Source: Candidatus Methylophosphatis haderslevensis (GTDB taxonomy: Bacteria; Pseudomonadota; Gammaproteobacteria; Burkholderiales; Rhodocyclaceae). From it: DNA of 64,000 bases. Position 1 is the stretch's first letter; each line of letters begins with the position of its first letter. A program made the translations under genes and the position numbers. Shown in pieces: positions 18,780-30,813 of the stretch. The notes under the pieces were generated by a model. It ran no database searches, was not told the DNA's origin, and saw nothing but the letters and a program-made list of their open reading frames with translations. The stretch is from the NCBI GenBank assembly GCA_016711925.1, contig JADJSA010000006.1, positions 189,909-253,908 on the forward strand, written 5' to 3'.

Positions 18780-19358
18780 ATGGGCAGACGCATCACCATC
18801 ATTCAGGGGCATCCCGATCCGTGCGGCACGCGCTACGGCCATGCACTGGCGCAGGCCTACCGCGACGGCGCCATCGAAGGGGATCATGACGTGCGGGTGG
18901 TAAACGTGGCGCAGCTCAACTTTCCGCTGCTGCGCTCGCAGGAAGACTGGGGGCGCGGCAGCCTGCCGGACGCGCTGCATGGCGCGCATCAGGCGATTCT
19001 GTGGGCCGATCATCTGGTGGTGTTCTTTCCTCTTTGGCTGGGCACCATGCCGGCGCTGCTGAAGGGTTTCTTCGAGCAGGTGCTGCGCCTGAACACCAAC
19101 GCCGCGGACCGCAACAGGGCCGCCCATGCGGCGCTGGCCGGGCATTCCGGGCGGGTGGTGGTGACCATGGCCATGCCGGCGCTCAAGTATCGCTGGGTGT
19201 ATCTTGCCCACGGCGTGCGCGGGCTCGAGCGCAGCGTGCTCGGCTTCGTCGGCGTCAAGCCGATCCGCGAGACACTGATCGGCTCGGTCGAGGAGCCCGG
19301 CGAGCAGCACCTGCGCTGGCTCGGCCGCCTGCGCGACATGGGCCGCGCGGCCGCCTGA
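18780..19358 (+). CDS. Flavodoxin-fold NAD(P)H:quinone oxidoreductase (KefF/MdaB-like)
   Basis: The 192-residue protein has the flavodoxin-like fold of NAD(P)H quinone oxidoreductases. ITIIQGHPDPCGTRYG at the N-terminus forms the FMN phosphate loop. WADHLVVFFPLWLGTMPALLKGFFEQVL and the GHSGRVVVTMAMP strand follow. It would bind FMN or FAD and reduce quinones or similar electrophiles in the cytoplasm. A GGGGGG stretch lies 5-10 bases upstream. It is close to the preceding tautomerase gene and may be co-expressed. The exact substrate is open. Confidence 0.85.
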   Translation: MGRRITIIQGHPDPCGTRYGHALAQAYRDGAIEGDHDVRVVNVAQLNFPLLRSQEDWGRGSLPDALHGAHQAILWADHLVVFFPLWLGTMPALLKGFFEQVLRLNTNAADRNRAAHAALAGHSGRVVVTMAMPALKYRWVYLAHGVRGLERSVLGFVGVKPIRETLIGSVEEPGEQHLRWLGRLRDMGRAAA

Positions 19359-19396
19359 GGTCCGCCGGTCCGAACCGGATTGCCTTGGCGCCAGCT

Positions 19397-20833
19397 ATGA
19401 TGAACGACTACGACGCAGTCGAGTATCCGCACGCGCCGATCACTACCGCCGATCCCGATCGCATGGCGGTGATGGGCGCGCTGTTCGGCATGCAGCCGGT
19501 GGTGCCGTCGCGCTGCCGGGTGCTCGAACTGGGCTGCGGATCGGGCGGCAACCTGATTGCGCTGGCCGACCGCCATCCCGGTTCGACCTTCCTCGGCGTC
19601 GACCTGTCGCCGGCGGCGATCGCGCAGGGCCAGCGGCGGATCGATGCGCTCGGCCTGACCAATCTGCGGCTCGAACAAATGGACGTGATGGACTTTCCGG
19701 CCGCCGCCGGCGAGTTCGACTACATCGTCGCGCACGGGCTGCTGAGCTGGGTGCCGCCGCCGGTACGCGACCGGGTGCTGGCGATCGCCGGCCGCCATCT
19801 GGCGCCGCAGGGCATCGCCTACGTCAGCTACAACGCCTATCCGGGCTGTCACCTGCGTGCCATGTGGCGCGACATGATGCTGTCCACAGCGCACGGTTCG
19901 ACGCGCCGCGCGACAAGATCGAGCAGGCGCGGCGCATGCTGCAACTGGTGGCGCACGGCACCGGCCGCGACGACGCGGCGCACCGGCTGGCGCAGGAGGA
20001 ATCGGCACGCCTGGGCGAAACCGACGACGCGGTGATCTTCCACGACGATCTGGCGCCGGCCTGGCAGCCGTACTACTTCCACGAATTCGCCGCGCTCGCC
20101 GCAGGCCATGACATGCAGTTCGTCGCCGAGGCGACCTACAGCGACATGCTGCCCACCGCCATCGACGGCGCGGCGGCGCAGGCGCTGCGCGCCATGCAGG
20201 GCGCCGACCCGCTGGTGTTCCAGCAGTACCTGGATTTCTTCAAGCTGCGGCGCTTTCGCCGCACCCTGCTGTGCCGCGCGGCGCTGCAATTGCAGCGCAC
20301 CGTCGATCCGGCGCTGATGATGCGCTTTCACTACTCGGCGCCGATCGATGCGGTGGAACCGCCGGCGCCCGGGGCGGTGGCCTACCGCAACCGCCACAAC
20401 GAAGTCACGGTGACCACTCGCGATCCTGCGGCGCAGGCGGCACTGCAGTTGCTCGCCCAAGCGTGGCCGGCATCGCTGCCGTTCGCCGAGCTGGCGGCGG
20501 CCTCCGCAGACCCGACGGCGCTGGCAGCGACGCTGCACAGCTACCACGCGGCGAGTTTCTTCAATGTTCATTTCGAACCGCGCCACGCCGCGCGGCGGGC
20601 CGGCGAGAGGCCGCTGGTCTGGCGCGTGGCGCGGCTGGAAGCCGCGCTCGGCCACGCCATCCCGCACCTGCATCACGGCGTGATCCGGGTCGAAGACGCC
20701 GCCACGCGCGGCCTGCTGCAAGCGATGGACGGCACCCGCTCGCGCGACGAGCTTGCCGAAGCCGCCGGCGGCACGGACAGCGCTCGACCAATTGCTGCAG
20801 CGGATGGCGGGCGCCGGAATCCTGCTTGCCTGA
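19397..20833 (+). CDS. Class I methyltransferase with C-terminal methyltransferase-regulatory domain; two frameshifts
   Basis: The N-terminal half has a SAM-dependent methyltransferase fold: VLELGCGSGGNLIALA, the acidic LGVDLSPAAI and the HGLLSWVPPPVRDR helix. From about residue 160 it continues into the regulatory domain seen in this family (FHDDLAPAWQPYYFHEFA, EATYSDMLP). The frame is lost near 19883, where CTGTCCAC probably stands for CTGTTCCAC. It shifts back near 20785, giving the expected ending LDQLLQRMAGAGILLA. With both repaired the protein has 478 residues. Two compensating single-base changes in an otherwise uninterrupted gene suggest sequence error, but a pseudogene cannot be excluded. 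Confidence 0.75.
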
Positions 20834-20869
20834 CCGGCCGCAGGGCTGGAAGCCGCGCCGGATGGCGTT

Positions 20870-20930
20870 CTCCGGCATGGCAATCCGGCAGACCGCATGG
20901 ATAAAGGCGTTCAGCCCTACAATGCCGGAG
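20870..20930. repeat. REP-like palindromic element, copy B
   Basis: CTCCGGCAT (20870-20878) is mirrored by ATGCCGGAG (20922-20930), a perfect 9-base inverted repeat around the core CCGCATGGA at 20893-20901. The core continues TAAAGGCGTTCAG, nearly as in copy A. It lies between the methyltransferase and ybiT. Confidence 0.6.
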
Positions 20931-21093
20931 AGGCCCGTGGATACTGGCTCGCAGCCTGCCTGATGGCGCGGCAAGATTGCCTGCCGCGCCAGTCGGCGGG
21001 CGGGCGACTTTTGCCGGTGAAACGGCTACACTTGCGCCCTTTTGCACCGCCGCAACCCCTCCCTTTCCGCGGCGGCTCACCAGGATTTCCGCA

Positions 21094-22730
<1,637 letters not shown>

Positions 22731-22782
22731 ACCCGCCGTTCCCGGATTCGCGTAAGCTGCGCGAAAAATGGGAGGAGCAGAC

Positions 22783-23373
22783 ATGGCGCACACCCCCGCA
22801 GACCTGCGCGGACGGCTGGCTGGCGCGCTGTTGCGGGCGTTCGGATGGCGGGTGGATTACCTGCCGCCGCCCGGCCGCAAGGCGGTGGTGGTGGTCTACC
22901 CGCACACCTCCAACTGGGATTTTCCGATCGGCGTGCTCGGCCGCGCCGTGATCGGCTTGCCGCTGCATTTCATCGGCAAGCACACGCTGTTCCGCTGGCC
23001 GTTCGGCGCGCTGTTCCGCTGGCTCGGCGGCATCGCGGTCGATCGCAGCGTGAGCCGCGGGCTGGTCGAGCAGTTGCAGGCGCAGTTCGACGCGCGCGAC
23101 CCGTTCTACCTGGTGATCACGCCGGAGGGCACGCGTTCGCGCACCGAGGCGTGGCGATCCGGCTTCTATCGGCTCGCACTTGCGGCGCGGGTGCCGGTCG
23201 GGCTGGGCTTCATCGACTACGGCAGCAAGCGCATCGGCATCGACACCTGGCTTGAACTGAGCGGCAACCCGGCGACCGACATGGCGCGCATCGCCGCGTT
23301 CTATGCCGACAAGCGCGGCCTCCACCCGGACAAGGCCGGACCGGTGCGCCTTAGGGCCGATTCGGCTACTTGA
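22783..23373 (+). CDS. 1-acyl-glycerol-phosphate acyltransferase family protein (PlsC-like)
   Basis: The 196-residue protein has the two PlsC acyltransferase motifs, HTSNWD (catalytic His and Asp, H-X4-D) near residue 44 and ITPEGTRSRTE near 113. It also has GGIAVDRS between them. It lacks a clear long membrane helix and is shorter than PlsC, resembling the small stand-alone acyltransferases that move acyl chains onto phospholipid or lipid precursors. GGGAGGA lies before the ATG. Its 3' end overlaps the convergent DUF3108 gene by 8 bases. Confidence 0.85.
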   Translation: MAHTPADLRGRLAGALLRAFGWRVDYLPPPGRKAVVVVYPHTSNWDFPIGVLGRAVIGLPLHFIGKHTLFRWPFGALFRWLGGIAVDRSVSRGLVEQLQAQFDARDPFYLVITPEGTRSRTEAWRSGFYRLALAARVPVGLGFIDYGSKRIGIDTWLELSGNPATDMARIAAFYADKRGLHPDKAGPVRLRADSAT

Positions 23374-24199
23374 CGACCGGCGGCAGCTCGCGCAGCTTCT
23401 GTTCCAGCACCACGCCGTACTTGTCGTCGAGGCCGACGCGAAAACGCAGCGGCATGCCGTCTTCCTTGCGCACCCACAGGTCGAGCGAGGCATCGTCGCC
23501 CTTCCTTTGGTCGCGCGTCAGATGTACGGCCGCCACCTGCGCCTTGCCGACCTGCACCACCTCGTCGGACACCTTCATGATGAATTCCCGGATCGCAAGT
23601 CCGTCGGTCGCGGCGATCGTCATCGCGGTCAGCGGCAGCGGCTGGCGCAAGAACAGGTAGGGCATGCTGGCGCTGTCGGCAATCCGGTAATTGACCGTCT
23701 CGACTTTGCTCTCCTTGCCGTTCTTGTAGAAGATCGCGATGCGCTTCGGATAATCGGTATTGACCCCCAGCCGCCGCTTGGTGCCGCGCGATTCGCTGAA
23801 GCGCTGCGAAGCCATGTAGCCGCCGCCGACAGCCCCTTCGCTGCGTCGCAAGAGCGTGTCGCCGCCGAGCAGCGTGGCGAGAATGCGTTCCGCCTTGCCG
23901 GTGGACGAAATCGTGTACGCCTCGTCGCCGATGCTGACGACATCTTCGATGGTGCCGGCCGCGATCGAACCGCCGAGCAGTGCCATCGCGCCCTTTGCCG
24001 CCTTCACCCGGCTCACCGCCTCGCTCGGCCGGTTGGCGTCGACGGTGATGCTCAGGTCATAGCGGGCAACGACTTTCAGCGCTGCCTGCCTGGCGGGCGC
24101 GGGAGCCTGCGCCGGCGGTTGCGCTGGCGCGGCGGCGGCGATGCCGGCCGCGGCAAGCGTGGCGACCAAGGCAGCGAGACGAACAAATCGAGACGGCAT
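23366..24199 (-). CDS. Secreted DUF3108 domain protein
   Basis: The 277-residue product has a signal peptide (FVRLAALVATLAAAGIAAAAP) followed by a Pro/Ala-rich linker and a DUF3108 domain. That domain is beta-rich, with ARYDLSITVDANRPSEAVSR, YPKRIAIFYKNG, LDLWVRKEDGMPLRFRV and the C-terminal KLRELPPVVK. Such proteins are predicted to be periplasmic. The fold resembles outer-membrane lipoprotein carriers, but function is unknown. It is the second gene of a minus-strand pair with the Ala-rich secreted protein. Confidence 0.8.
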   Translation of the reverse strand: MPSRFVRLAALVATLAAAGIAAAAPAQPPAQAPAPARQAALKVVARYDLSITVDANRPSEAVSRVKAAKGAMALLGGSIAAGTIEDVVSIGDEAYTISSTGKAERILATLLGGDTLLRRSEGAVGGGYMASQRFSESRGTKRRLGVNTDYPKRIAIFYKNGKESKVETVNYRIADSASMPYLFLRQPLPLTAMTIAATDGLAIREFIMKVSDEVVQVGKAQVAAVHLTRDQRKGDDASLDLWVRKEDGMPLRFRVGLDDKYGVVLEQKLRELPPVVK

Positions 24200-24276
24200 G
24201 ACAAGATCCTCTTTGGCGGATTTGCCGCGCGAACGCGGCGCAATTCGACGGATGGTCCGCGGCTGGCGGGCCGCGA

Positions 24277-25014
24277 TTACGGTTTCGGTGCCGTTGTGGC
24301 GCCGGCGCTTGTCTGGGCGGCCTTGGCCGCAGCCGCAGCCTGCGCTTCGGCGCGCCGCCTGGCATGTTCGGCGGCCTTGCGATCGATCTCGGCGCGCTGC
24401 CGCGCGGCCGAGGCGGCGCGCTTGGCGGCGCGCTTTGTCTCGGCATCCTGGCGCTTCGCGGCGTCATCGGCGGACTTGCGCCGGTCCGCTGCTTCGGCAG
24501 CGGCGCGGGCCGGCGCCTCCTGAAGTTCGCGTTCGCGCTCGGCATCGCGTTTGGCATTCTCGGCGGCGCGCGCCTGGGCCGCTTCGCTGCTGCGGGCCGC
24601 CGCCTCTGCCGCCGCGGCGTCGTGCGCCGGCGATTTCTCGCTGGCCTGCGCCTCGCGCTGGGCGTTGTCGCGCAGTTTCACCTCGCGCTGCAGGCGCTCC
24701 GCGGCGACATCCAGCCGGCGCGCCTCGAGCGTCTTGCGCAGACGCTCCTGGCGGGCGTCGCCGAGGCAGCCGGAAACCATGATCTTGTCGTAGCAGGCGG
24801 CCTCGCTGCGGCGAAACTCGCTCTCCGCCTCGCCGCGCAGCGCCTGGGCGCGCGCGCGCCGGGATTTTGCCTCGTCGAGCAGGCGTTCGCGTTCGCCGGG
24901 CGCGAGCGGCGCGAAGCCCGCCGCATGGTCGCGCGGCTCGGCGATCGCGGATGTTACGGGCAGGAACGCGGCGACGGCGAGAGCGAGCAGGCTGGCCGCA
25001 TGCAGGGTTTTCAT
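24277..25014 (-). CDS. Secreted Ala/Arg-rich coiled-coil protein
   Basis: The 245-residue product has a signal peptide (MKTLHAASLLALAVAAFL, cleavage near AIAEP). A region with two cysteines (AACYDKIMVSGCLGDARQ), conserved in betaproteobacterial relatives I have seen, may form one disulfide. A long Ala/Arg/Glu/Lys-rich helix that should form a coiled coil extends to the C-terminus. A further ATG lies 13 codons upstream, but the signal peptide supports this start. Located 77 bases before the DUF3108 gene on the same strand. Function unknown. An envelope-spanning or scaffold role is a guess. Confidence 0.65.
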   Translation of the reverse strand: MKTLHAASLLALAVAAFLPVTSAIAEPRDHAAGFAPLAPGERERLLDEAKSRRARAQALRGEAESEFRRSEAACYDKIMVSGCLGDARQERLRKTLEARRLDVAAERLQREVKLRDNAQREAQASEKSPAHDAAAAEAAARSSEAAQARAAENAKRDAERERELQEAPARAAAEAADRRKSADDAAKRQDAETKRAAKRAASAARQRAEIDRKAAEHARRRAEAQAAAAAKAAQTSAGATTAPKP

Positions 25015-25091
25015 CGGACGCAAGGATACCGGAAGCGCAGCGCAGGAGGGCAACGCCTACAATAACGGGCTGCCCACAACCCTCGTTGACC

Positions 25092-26990
<1,899 letters not shown>

Positions 26991-27043
26991 TGGACGACAA
27001 GCGGCGGAAAGACTGGTCACCCAATAAGCCACCCTGCCAGGAA

Positions 27044-27052
27044 CCGCATGGA
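27044..27052 (+). repeat. REP-like repeat core, copy C
   Basis: CCGCATGGA followed by ATGGCGCTTCCGG lies in the gap after yheS. CGCATGGAATGGCG (27045-27058) recurs in reverse complement at 52355-52368. Confidence 0.5.
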
Positions 27053-27114
27053 ATGGCGCTTCCGGCGGTGCGATGGCCGGAGAGCGCCGTCCCGTGCGGC
27101 TCCCGGCCGAGCGG

Positions 27115-27339
27115 TCAGTCGTGGCGGATCAGGTCGTAGGGCGAGGCCTGCGCGGCGACACGGGCGCGGGCATTGTTGACTTGCGCCGCAGTGCCGCTCA
27201 GGGTGGCCCGCTGACGCGCGATCACCGAGTAGGCGACCAGCGCCACCAACCCCACAACCAGCGGCATCATGCCACCGAAATCCATGACGGTGGCCGCCAG
27301 CAAACCCGCCACCCCCAGAACAACCACGATCTTGCCCAT
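27115..27339 (-). CDS. Small membrane protein, 74 residues
   Basis: Two hydrophobic segments are visible, VVVLGVAGLLAATVM and MMPLVVGLVALVAYSVIA, joined by DFGG. A basic, Ala-rich cytoplasmic tail ends in SPYDLIRHD. GGAGGG lies 6 bases before the ATG. It is alone on its strand between yheS and the DUF1840 gene. I recognise no family. The compact membrane layout supports a real gene. Confidence 0.6.
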   Translation of the reverse strand: MGKIVVVLGVAGLLAATVMDFGGMMPLVVGLVALVAYSVIARQRATLSGTAAQVNNARARVAAQASPYDLIRHD

Positions 27340-27353
27340 CTCGCCCTCCGTGC

Positions 27354-27373
27354 CCGCATCAGGAAGGATGCGG
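27354..27373. promoter_or_regulatory. Hairpin in the leader of the small membrane protein gene
   Basis: CCGCATC (27354-27360) and GATGCGG (27367-27373) form a perfect 7-base stem with a 6-base loop. It lies 14 bases upstream of the minus-strand ATG, next to the ribosome-binding site, so it could affect translation start. Function is inference. Confidence 0.3.
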
Positions 27374-27556
27374 ATTTTGTCCCGCGCTTCTAGTGAGTTA
27401 TGGCAGGAACTTCAGGCAGCATAGTACAAAATCGTGACAACTTCATGGAAATGAAGGAAAGTTTTTCTTCTGCACCGCAACAATTCGTGGTGCTAGCAGG
27501 CTGCGTAGAGCCGCTTGGCGGCACCGGGCGCGACCGCGGTCCGCCGGCCGCGGCGG

Positions 27557-27880
27557 CTAGATGCCCCAAGTGACCGGCGTCTTGTCGCGCAGCGAGTATT
27601 CGAGCAGTTCGATCAGCGGCACCGCGCGTTGCGACAGGGTGATCGCCGGCGGCTTTCCTTGCAGCTCGTCATCGTCCTGCCCGGCGGATTTGCCGCCCAG
27701 TTCGGCGCGTTCCGCCGCCACAGCGGCTTTCAGCCGCGCCAGCGCATCGGGAATCTGCTCGACAGTGATGATGCCGGTGGCCGATTCGGCGTCCTTGCCC
27801 ATTATCTTGAGCAGACGCTTGCCGGGCTCGCCGAACTGGATCACGTCGCCGGCGGCGCGCGACTTGAATGTGATGATCAT
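27557..27880 (-). CDS. DUF1840 domain protein
   Basis: The 107-residue protein matches DUF1840, a small cytoplasmic family of betaproteobacteria. MIITFKSRAAGDVIQFGEPGKR forms the N-terminal strands (given here as MIITFKSRAAG then DVIQFGE), KRLLKIMGKD and GIITVEQIPDALARLKAAV follow, and the C-terminus ends LSQRAVPLIELLEYS and TPVTWGI. GGAGAG lies 5 bases before the ATG. The frame is open further upstream, but that part is not conserved. Function is unknown. Confidence 0.85.
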   Translation of the reverse strand: MIITFKSRAAGDVIQFGEPGKRLLKIMGKDAESATGIITVEQIPDALARLKAAVAAERAELGGKSAGQDDDELQGKPPAITLSQRAVPLIELLEYSLRDKTPVTWGI

Positions 27881-28035
27881 GGCGCTCTCCTTTGATTGCA
27901 TTGTAGGTCCGATCCGCGCAAGGCGGGTCCGTATAATCCGTTGATGCGCGCTGGCGCCGCGGCGGTTCACGCAATCAGGGTCCGCCGCGGCGAACTGCGC
28001 GAGCCGCCGCCAACCACTGACGAAAGAGCGCAATC

Positions 28036-28680
28036 ATGAGCAGCATCGACCACCTGTTCGACGCCAACCGCGAGTGGTCCCGCCGCATGCGCGACGGCGA
28101 TCCGCAATACTTCGAGCGACTGTCGCGGGTGCAGGCGCCCGAGTACCTGTGGGTCGGCTGTTCCGACAGCAGGGTGCCGGCCAACCAGATCATCGACCTG
28201 CAACCCGGCGAGGTCTTCGTCCACCGCAATGTCGCCAACGTGGTGGTGCATACCGACCTCAATTGCCTGTCGGTTCTTCAGTTCGCCGTGGACGCGCTGC
28301 GCGTCAAGCACATTCTGGTGGTCGGCCATTACGGTTGCGGCGGCGTCAAGGCTGCCCTGCGCAACAACCGTCTCGGCCTGATCGACAACTGGCTGCGCCA
28401 TGTGCAGGACGTGCGCGACAAGCACCGTGCGCTGCTGCAGGCTGTCGCCGGCGGCGAACTGAAGGCCGATCGCCTGTGCGAACTCAACGTGATCGAGCAG
28501 GCGGTCAACGTCTGCGAAACCACCGTCGTGCGCGATGCCTGGGAGCGCGGCCAGTCGGTCGACGTGCATGGCTGGATCTACAGCCTCGGCGACGGTCTGA
28601 TCCGCGACCTCGGCCTGCGCGCCAGCAGCCTCGAAGAGATGACCGAAAGCTACGACCGCGCGCTCGCCGCGCTGGGCTGA
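28036..28680 (+). CDS. can: Beta-class carbonic anhydrase
   Basis: Interconverts CO2 and bicarbonate in the cytoplasm. The zinc ligands of the beta class are visible: C42 with the CSDSR dyad (VGCSDSRVPANQI), then GHYGCGG, which gives His and Cys at about residues 98 and 101. HRNVANVVVHTD and the C-terminal VHGWIYSLGDGLI are also conserved. The length of 214 residues fits the E. coli Can type. The ROK kinase gene follows 9 bases later, so they may share a transcript. Confidence 0.95.
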   Translation: MSSIDHLFDANREWSRRMRDGDPQYFERLSRVQAPEYLWVGCSDSRVPANQIIDLQPGEVFVHRNVANVVVHTDLNCLSVLQFAVDALRVKHILVVGHYGCGGVKAALRNNRLGLIDNWLRHVQDVRDKHRALLQAVAGGELKADRLCELNVIEQAVNVCETTVVRDAWERGQSVDVHGWIYSLGDGLIRDLGLRASSLEEMTESYDRALAALG

Positions 28681-28689
28681 GGCGCAAAC

Positions 28690-29592
28690 ATGTTGCGGCT
28701 GGGCGTGGATCTCGGCGGCACCAAGATCGAAGTCGCGGTGCTCGACGATGCCTGCAACGAAGTGCTGCGACGGCGCATCGATACGCCGCAAGGCGACTAC
28801 GCGGCCACCGTGCGCGCCGTCGCCGCGCTGGTCCGCCAGGCCGAAGGCGAACTCGGCGCCCACTGCAGCGTTGGTGTGGGCACGCCCGGTTCGCTCTCGC
28901 CCGGCGGCGAACTCATGCGCAATGCCAATTCGGTCTGCCTCAACGGCCGCCCGCTCAAGCGCGACATCGAAGGCGAACTCGGCCGCACCATCCGCATGGC
29001 CAACGATGCCAACTGCTTCGCGCTGTCCGAGGCGATCGACGGCGCCGCGGCAGGCGCCGACAGCGTTTTCGGCGTGATCATCGGCACCGGCGTTGGCGGG
29101 GGCGTCGTGCTGCACGGCCGGGTGCTCGCGGGAGCCAATCACATCGCGGGCGAATGGGGCCACAACCCGCTGCCGCGACTCGACCAGGAACCGCAGCCGT
29201 TGCCCGAATGCTATTGCGGCCGCCGCGGCTGCGTCGAAACCTATCTCTCCGGCCCGGCGCTGGCGCGCGACCACGCACGGCTGACCGGAATCGACATGGC
29301 GCCGGCCGAACTGGTGCACGCCGCCGCTGCCGGCAAGGCATGCGCCGAAGCCACGCTGGCGCGCTACGAGCAGCGCCTGGCCAGGGCACTGGCCGGCGTG
29401 ATCAACCTGCTCGACCCGGATGTCATCGTGCTCGGCGGCGGGCTGTCGAACATCGAGCGCCTGTATGCCAACGTGCCGCGCCTGTGGCCGGCGCATGTGT
29501 TCTCCGATGTCGTCGCCACCCGCCTGCTGCGCAACCGCCATGGCGATTCCTCCGGAGTGCGCGGCGCGGCGCTGCTGTGGCCGGCGCACTGA
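28690..29592 (+). CDS. mak: ROK family sugar kinase (fructokinase-like)
   Basis: The 300-residue protein has the ROK ATP site (LGVDLGGTKIEVAVL), the GVGTPGSLSP loop and the catalytic NDANCFALSEA. The IIGTGVGGGVVL phosphate-binding loop and the ROK zinc site (H-X-CYCGRRGCVETY) are also present. Residues EWGHNPLP and the zinc motif resemble Mak, which phosphorylates fructose, but ROK substrate specificity is not certain from sequence. It is followed by a sugar- or anion-like MFS gene that overlaps its 3' end. Confidence 0.88.
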   Translation: MLRLGVDLGGTKIEVAVLDDACNEVLRRRIDTPQGDYAATVRAVAALVRQAEGELGAHCSVGVGTPGSLSPGGELMRNANSVCLNGRPLKRDIEGELGRTIRMANDANCFALSEAIDGAAAGADSVFGVIIGTGVGGGVVLHGRVLAGANHIAGEWGHNPLPRLDQEPQPLPECYCGRRGCVETYLSGPALARDHARLTGIDMAPAELVHAAAAGKACAEATLARYEQRLARALAGVINLLDPDVIVLGGGLSNIERLYANVPRLWPAHVFSDVVATRLLRNRHGDSSGVRGAALLWPAH

Positions 29593-30797
29593 ATTCGCCG
29601 GGCGCGCCATGGGCGCGCCTGTTCCTGCCGTTCGCCGCCGGTTACTACCTCTCGTACCTGTTGCGCACCGTCAATGCGGTTATCTCGCCGGATCTGACGC
29701 GCGAACTCGGCCTGACCTCGGCCGATCTCGGACTCCTCACGGGCGCCTATTTCTTCGCCTTCGCCGCGGCGCAGATACCGGTCGGCATTGCGCTCGATCG
29801 CTACGGACCCCGCCGCGTCGAAGCCGCACTGCTCGCGCTCGCCGCCGCCGGCACGCTGCTGTTCGCCTTCGGCCACTCGCTCGTGCAACTGGCGCTGGCG
29901 CGCGGGCTGATCGGGCTCGGCGTGTCGGCCTGCCTGATGGCCGGACTCAAGGCGTTCTCGCAGTGGTACCCGCCGCAGCAATACGCCGCGATGACCGGCC
30001 AGATCATGGCCGCCGGGGCGCTCGGCGCCATCAGTTCCAGCCTGCCGCTGGAACTGGCGCTGCCGCTGGTCGGCTGGCGCGGCGTGTTTCTCGCGGTAAC
30101 GATTGCCTGCGTGGCGGTGCTGCTGCTGATCGCGTTGCTGGTGCCCGACCGTCCGCCGCAGGCAGCAGAGGTGCGCGGCGGCGCGCTCGCCGGCGTGCGG
30201 CAGATTTTCGCCACGCCGGTGTTCTGGCGCTTTGCGCCGCAGGCGGCACTGTTCGGCGGCGGGCTGATGGCGATGCAGAGCCTATGGTCGATTCCCTTTC
30301 TGATCAACGTCGCCGGCCTCAGCCGCATGGTCGCCGCCGAACACCTGCTGGCGATCAACCTCGGCATGCTCGCCGGACAATTGTCGATCGCCGCGATCGC
30401 CACCCGCCTTGGCCGCGCGGGCATCACGCCGCTAATGATGATGCAGGCCGGCTTCGCGCTTTCCATCGCGCTGGAGATTGCAATCGTCGCGCTGCACGGT
30501 GGCGGCCCGACGCTGTGGTTTGCCTGGGGTCTCGCAAGTTCGGTCTTTGCCCAGGTCTATGGCATTGTGGCCGGCTACTTTCCGGGCGAGTTGTCCGGCC
30601 GCGCTTCGACCGCGATCAACCTGATGGCATTCGTCGGCGCGTTCGCCGTGCAATGGGGCTATGGCGCGCTGATCGACCTGCTGCAGGGTTCGGGCGTCGC
30701 CGCGTCCGCCGCGCACCGGGCTGCCTTCATCGTTCTGGCGCTGCTGCAGGCCGGCTCGCTGATAGTTCTGCTGATCCGTCCGCGCAACCGCCAGTGA
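29577..30797 (+). CDS. MFS transporter
   Basis: About 406 residues with twelve predicted membrane helices. The loop between helices 2 and 3 carries the MFS motif A as GIALDRYGPRRVEAAL. Family features include LFLPFAAGYYLSYLLRTVNAVI at the N-terminus (the first helix) and GLSRMVAAEHLLAINLG in the second half. The start is uncertain. The frame has no ATG at the right place, and the GTG at the overlap with the kinase gene is the best candidate, 15 bases before the kinase stop. The substrate is not known. Co-expression with the ROK kinase suggests a sugar or related solute. Confidence 0.8.
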   Translation: MAGALNSPGAPWARLFLPFAAGYYLSYLLRTVNAVISPDLTRELGLTSADLGLLTGAYFFAFAAAQIPVGIALDRYGPRRVEAALLALAAAGTLLFAFGHSLVQLALARGLIGLGVSACLMAGLKAFSQWYPPQQYAAMTGQIMAAGALGAISSSLPLELALPLVGWRGVFLAVTIACVAVLLLIALLVPDRPPQAAEVRGGALAGVRQIFATPVFWRFAPQAALFGGGLMAMQSLWSIPFLINVAGLSRMVAAEHLLAINLGMLAGQLSIAAIATRLGRAGITPLMMMQAGFALSIALEIAIVALHGGGPTLWFAWGLASSVFAQVYGIVAGYFPGELSGRASTAINLMAFVGAFAVQWGYGALIDLLQGSGVAASAAHRAAFIVLALLQAGSLIVLLIRPRNRQ

Positions 30798-30813
30798 CAG
30801 CGCACCGTCCGCC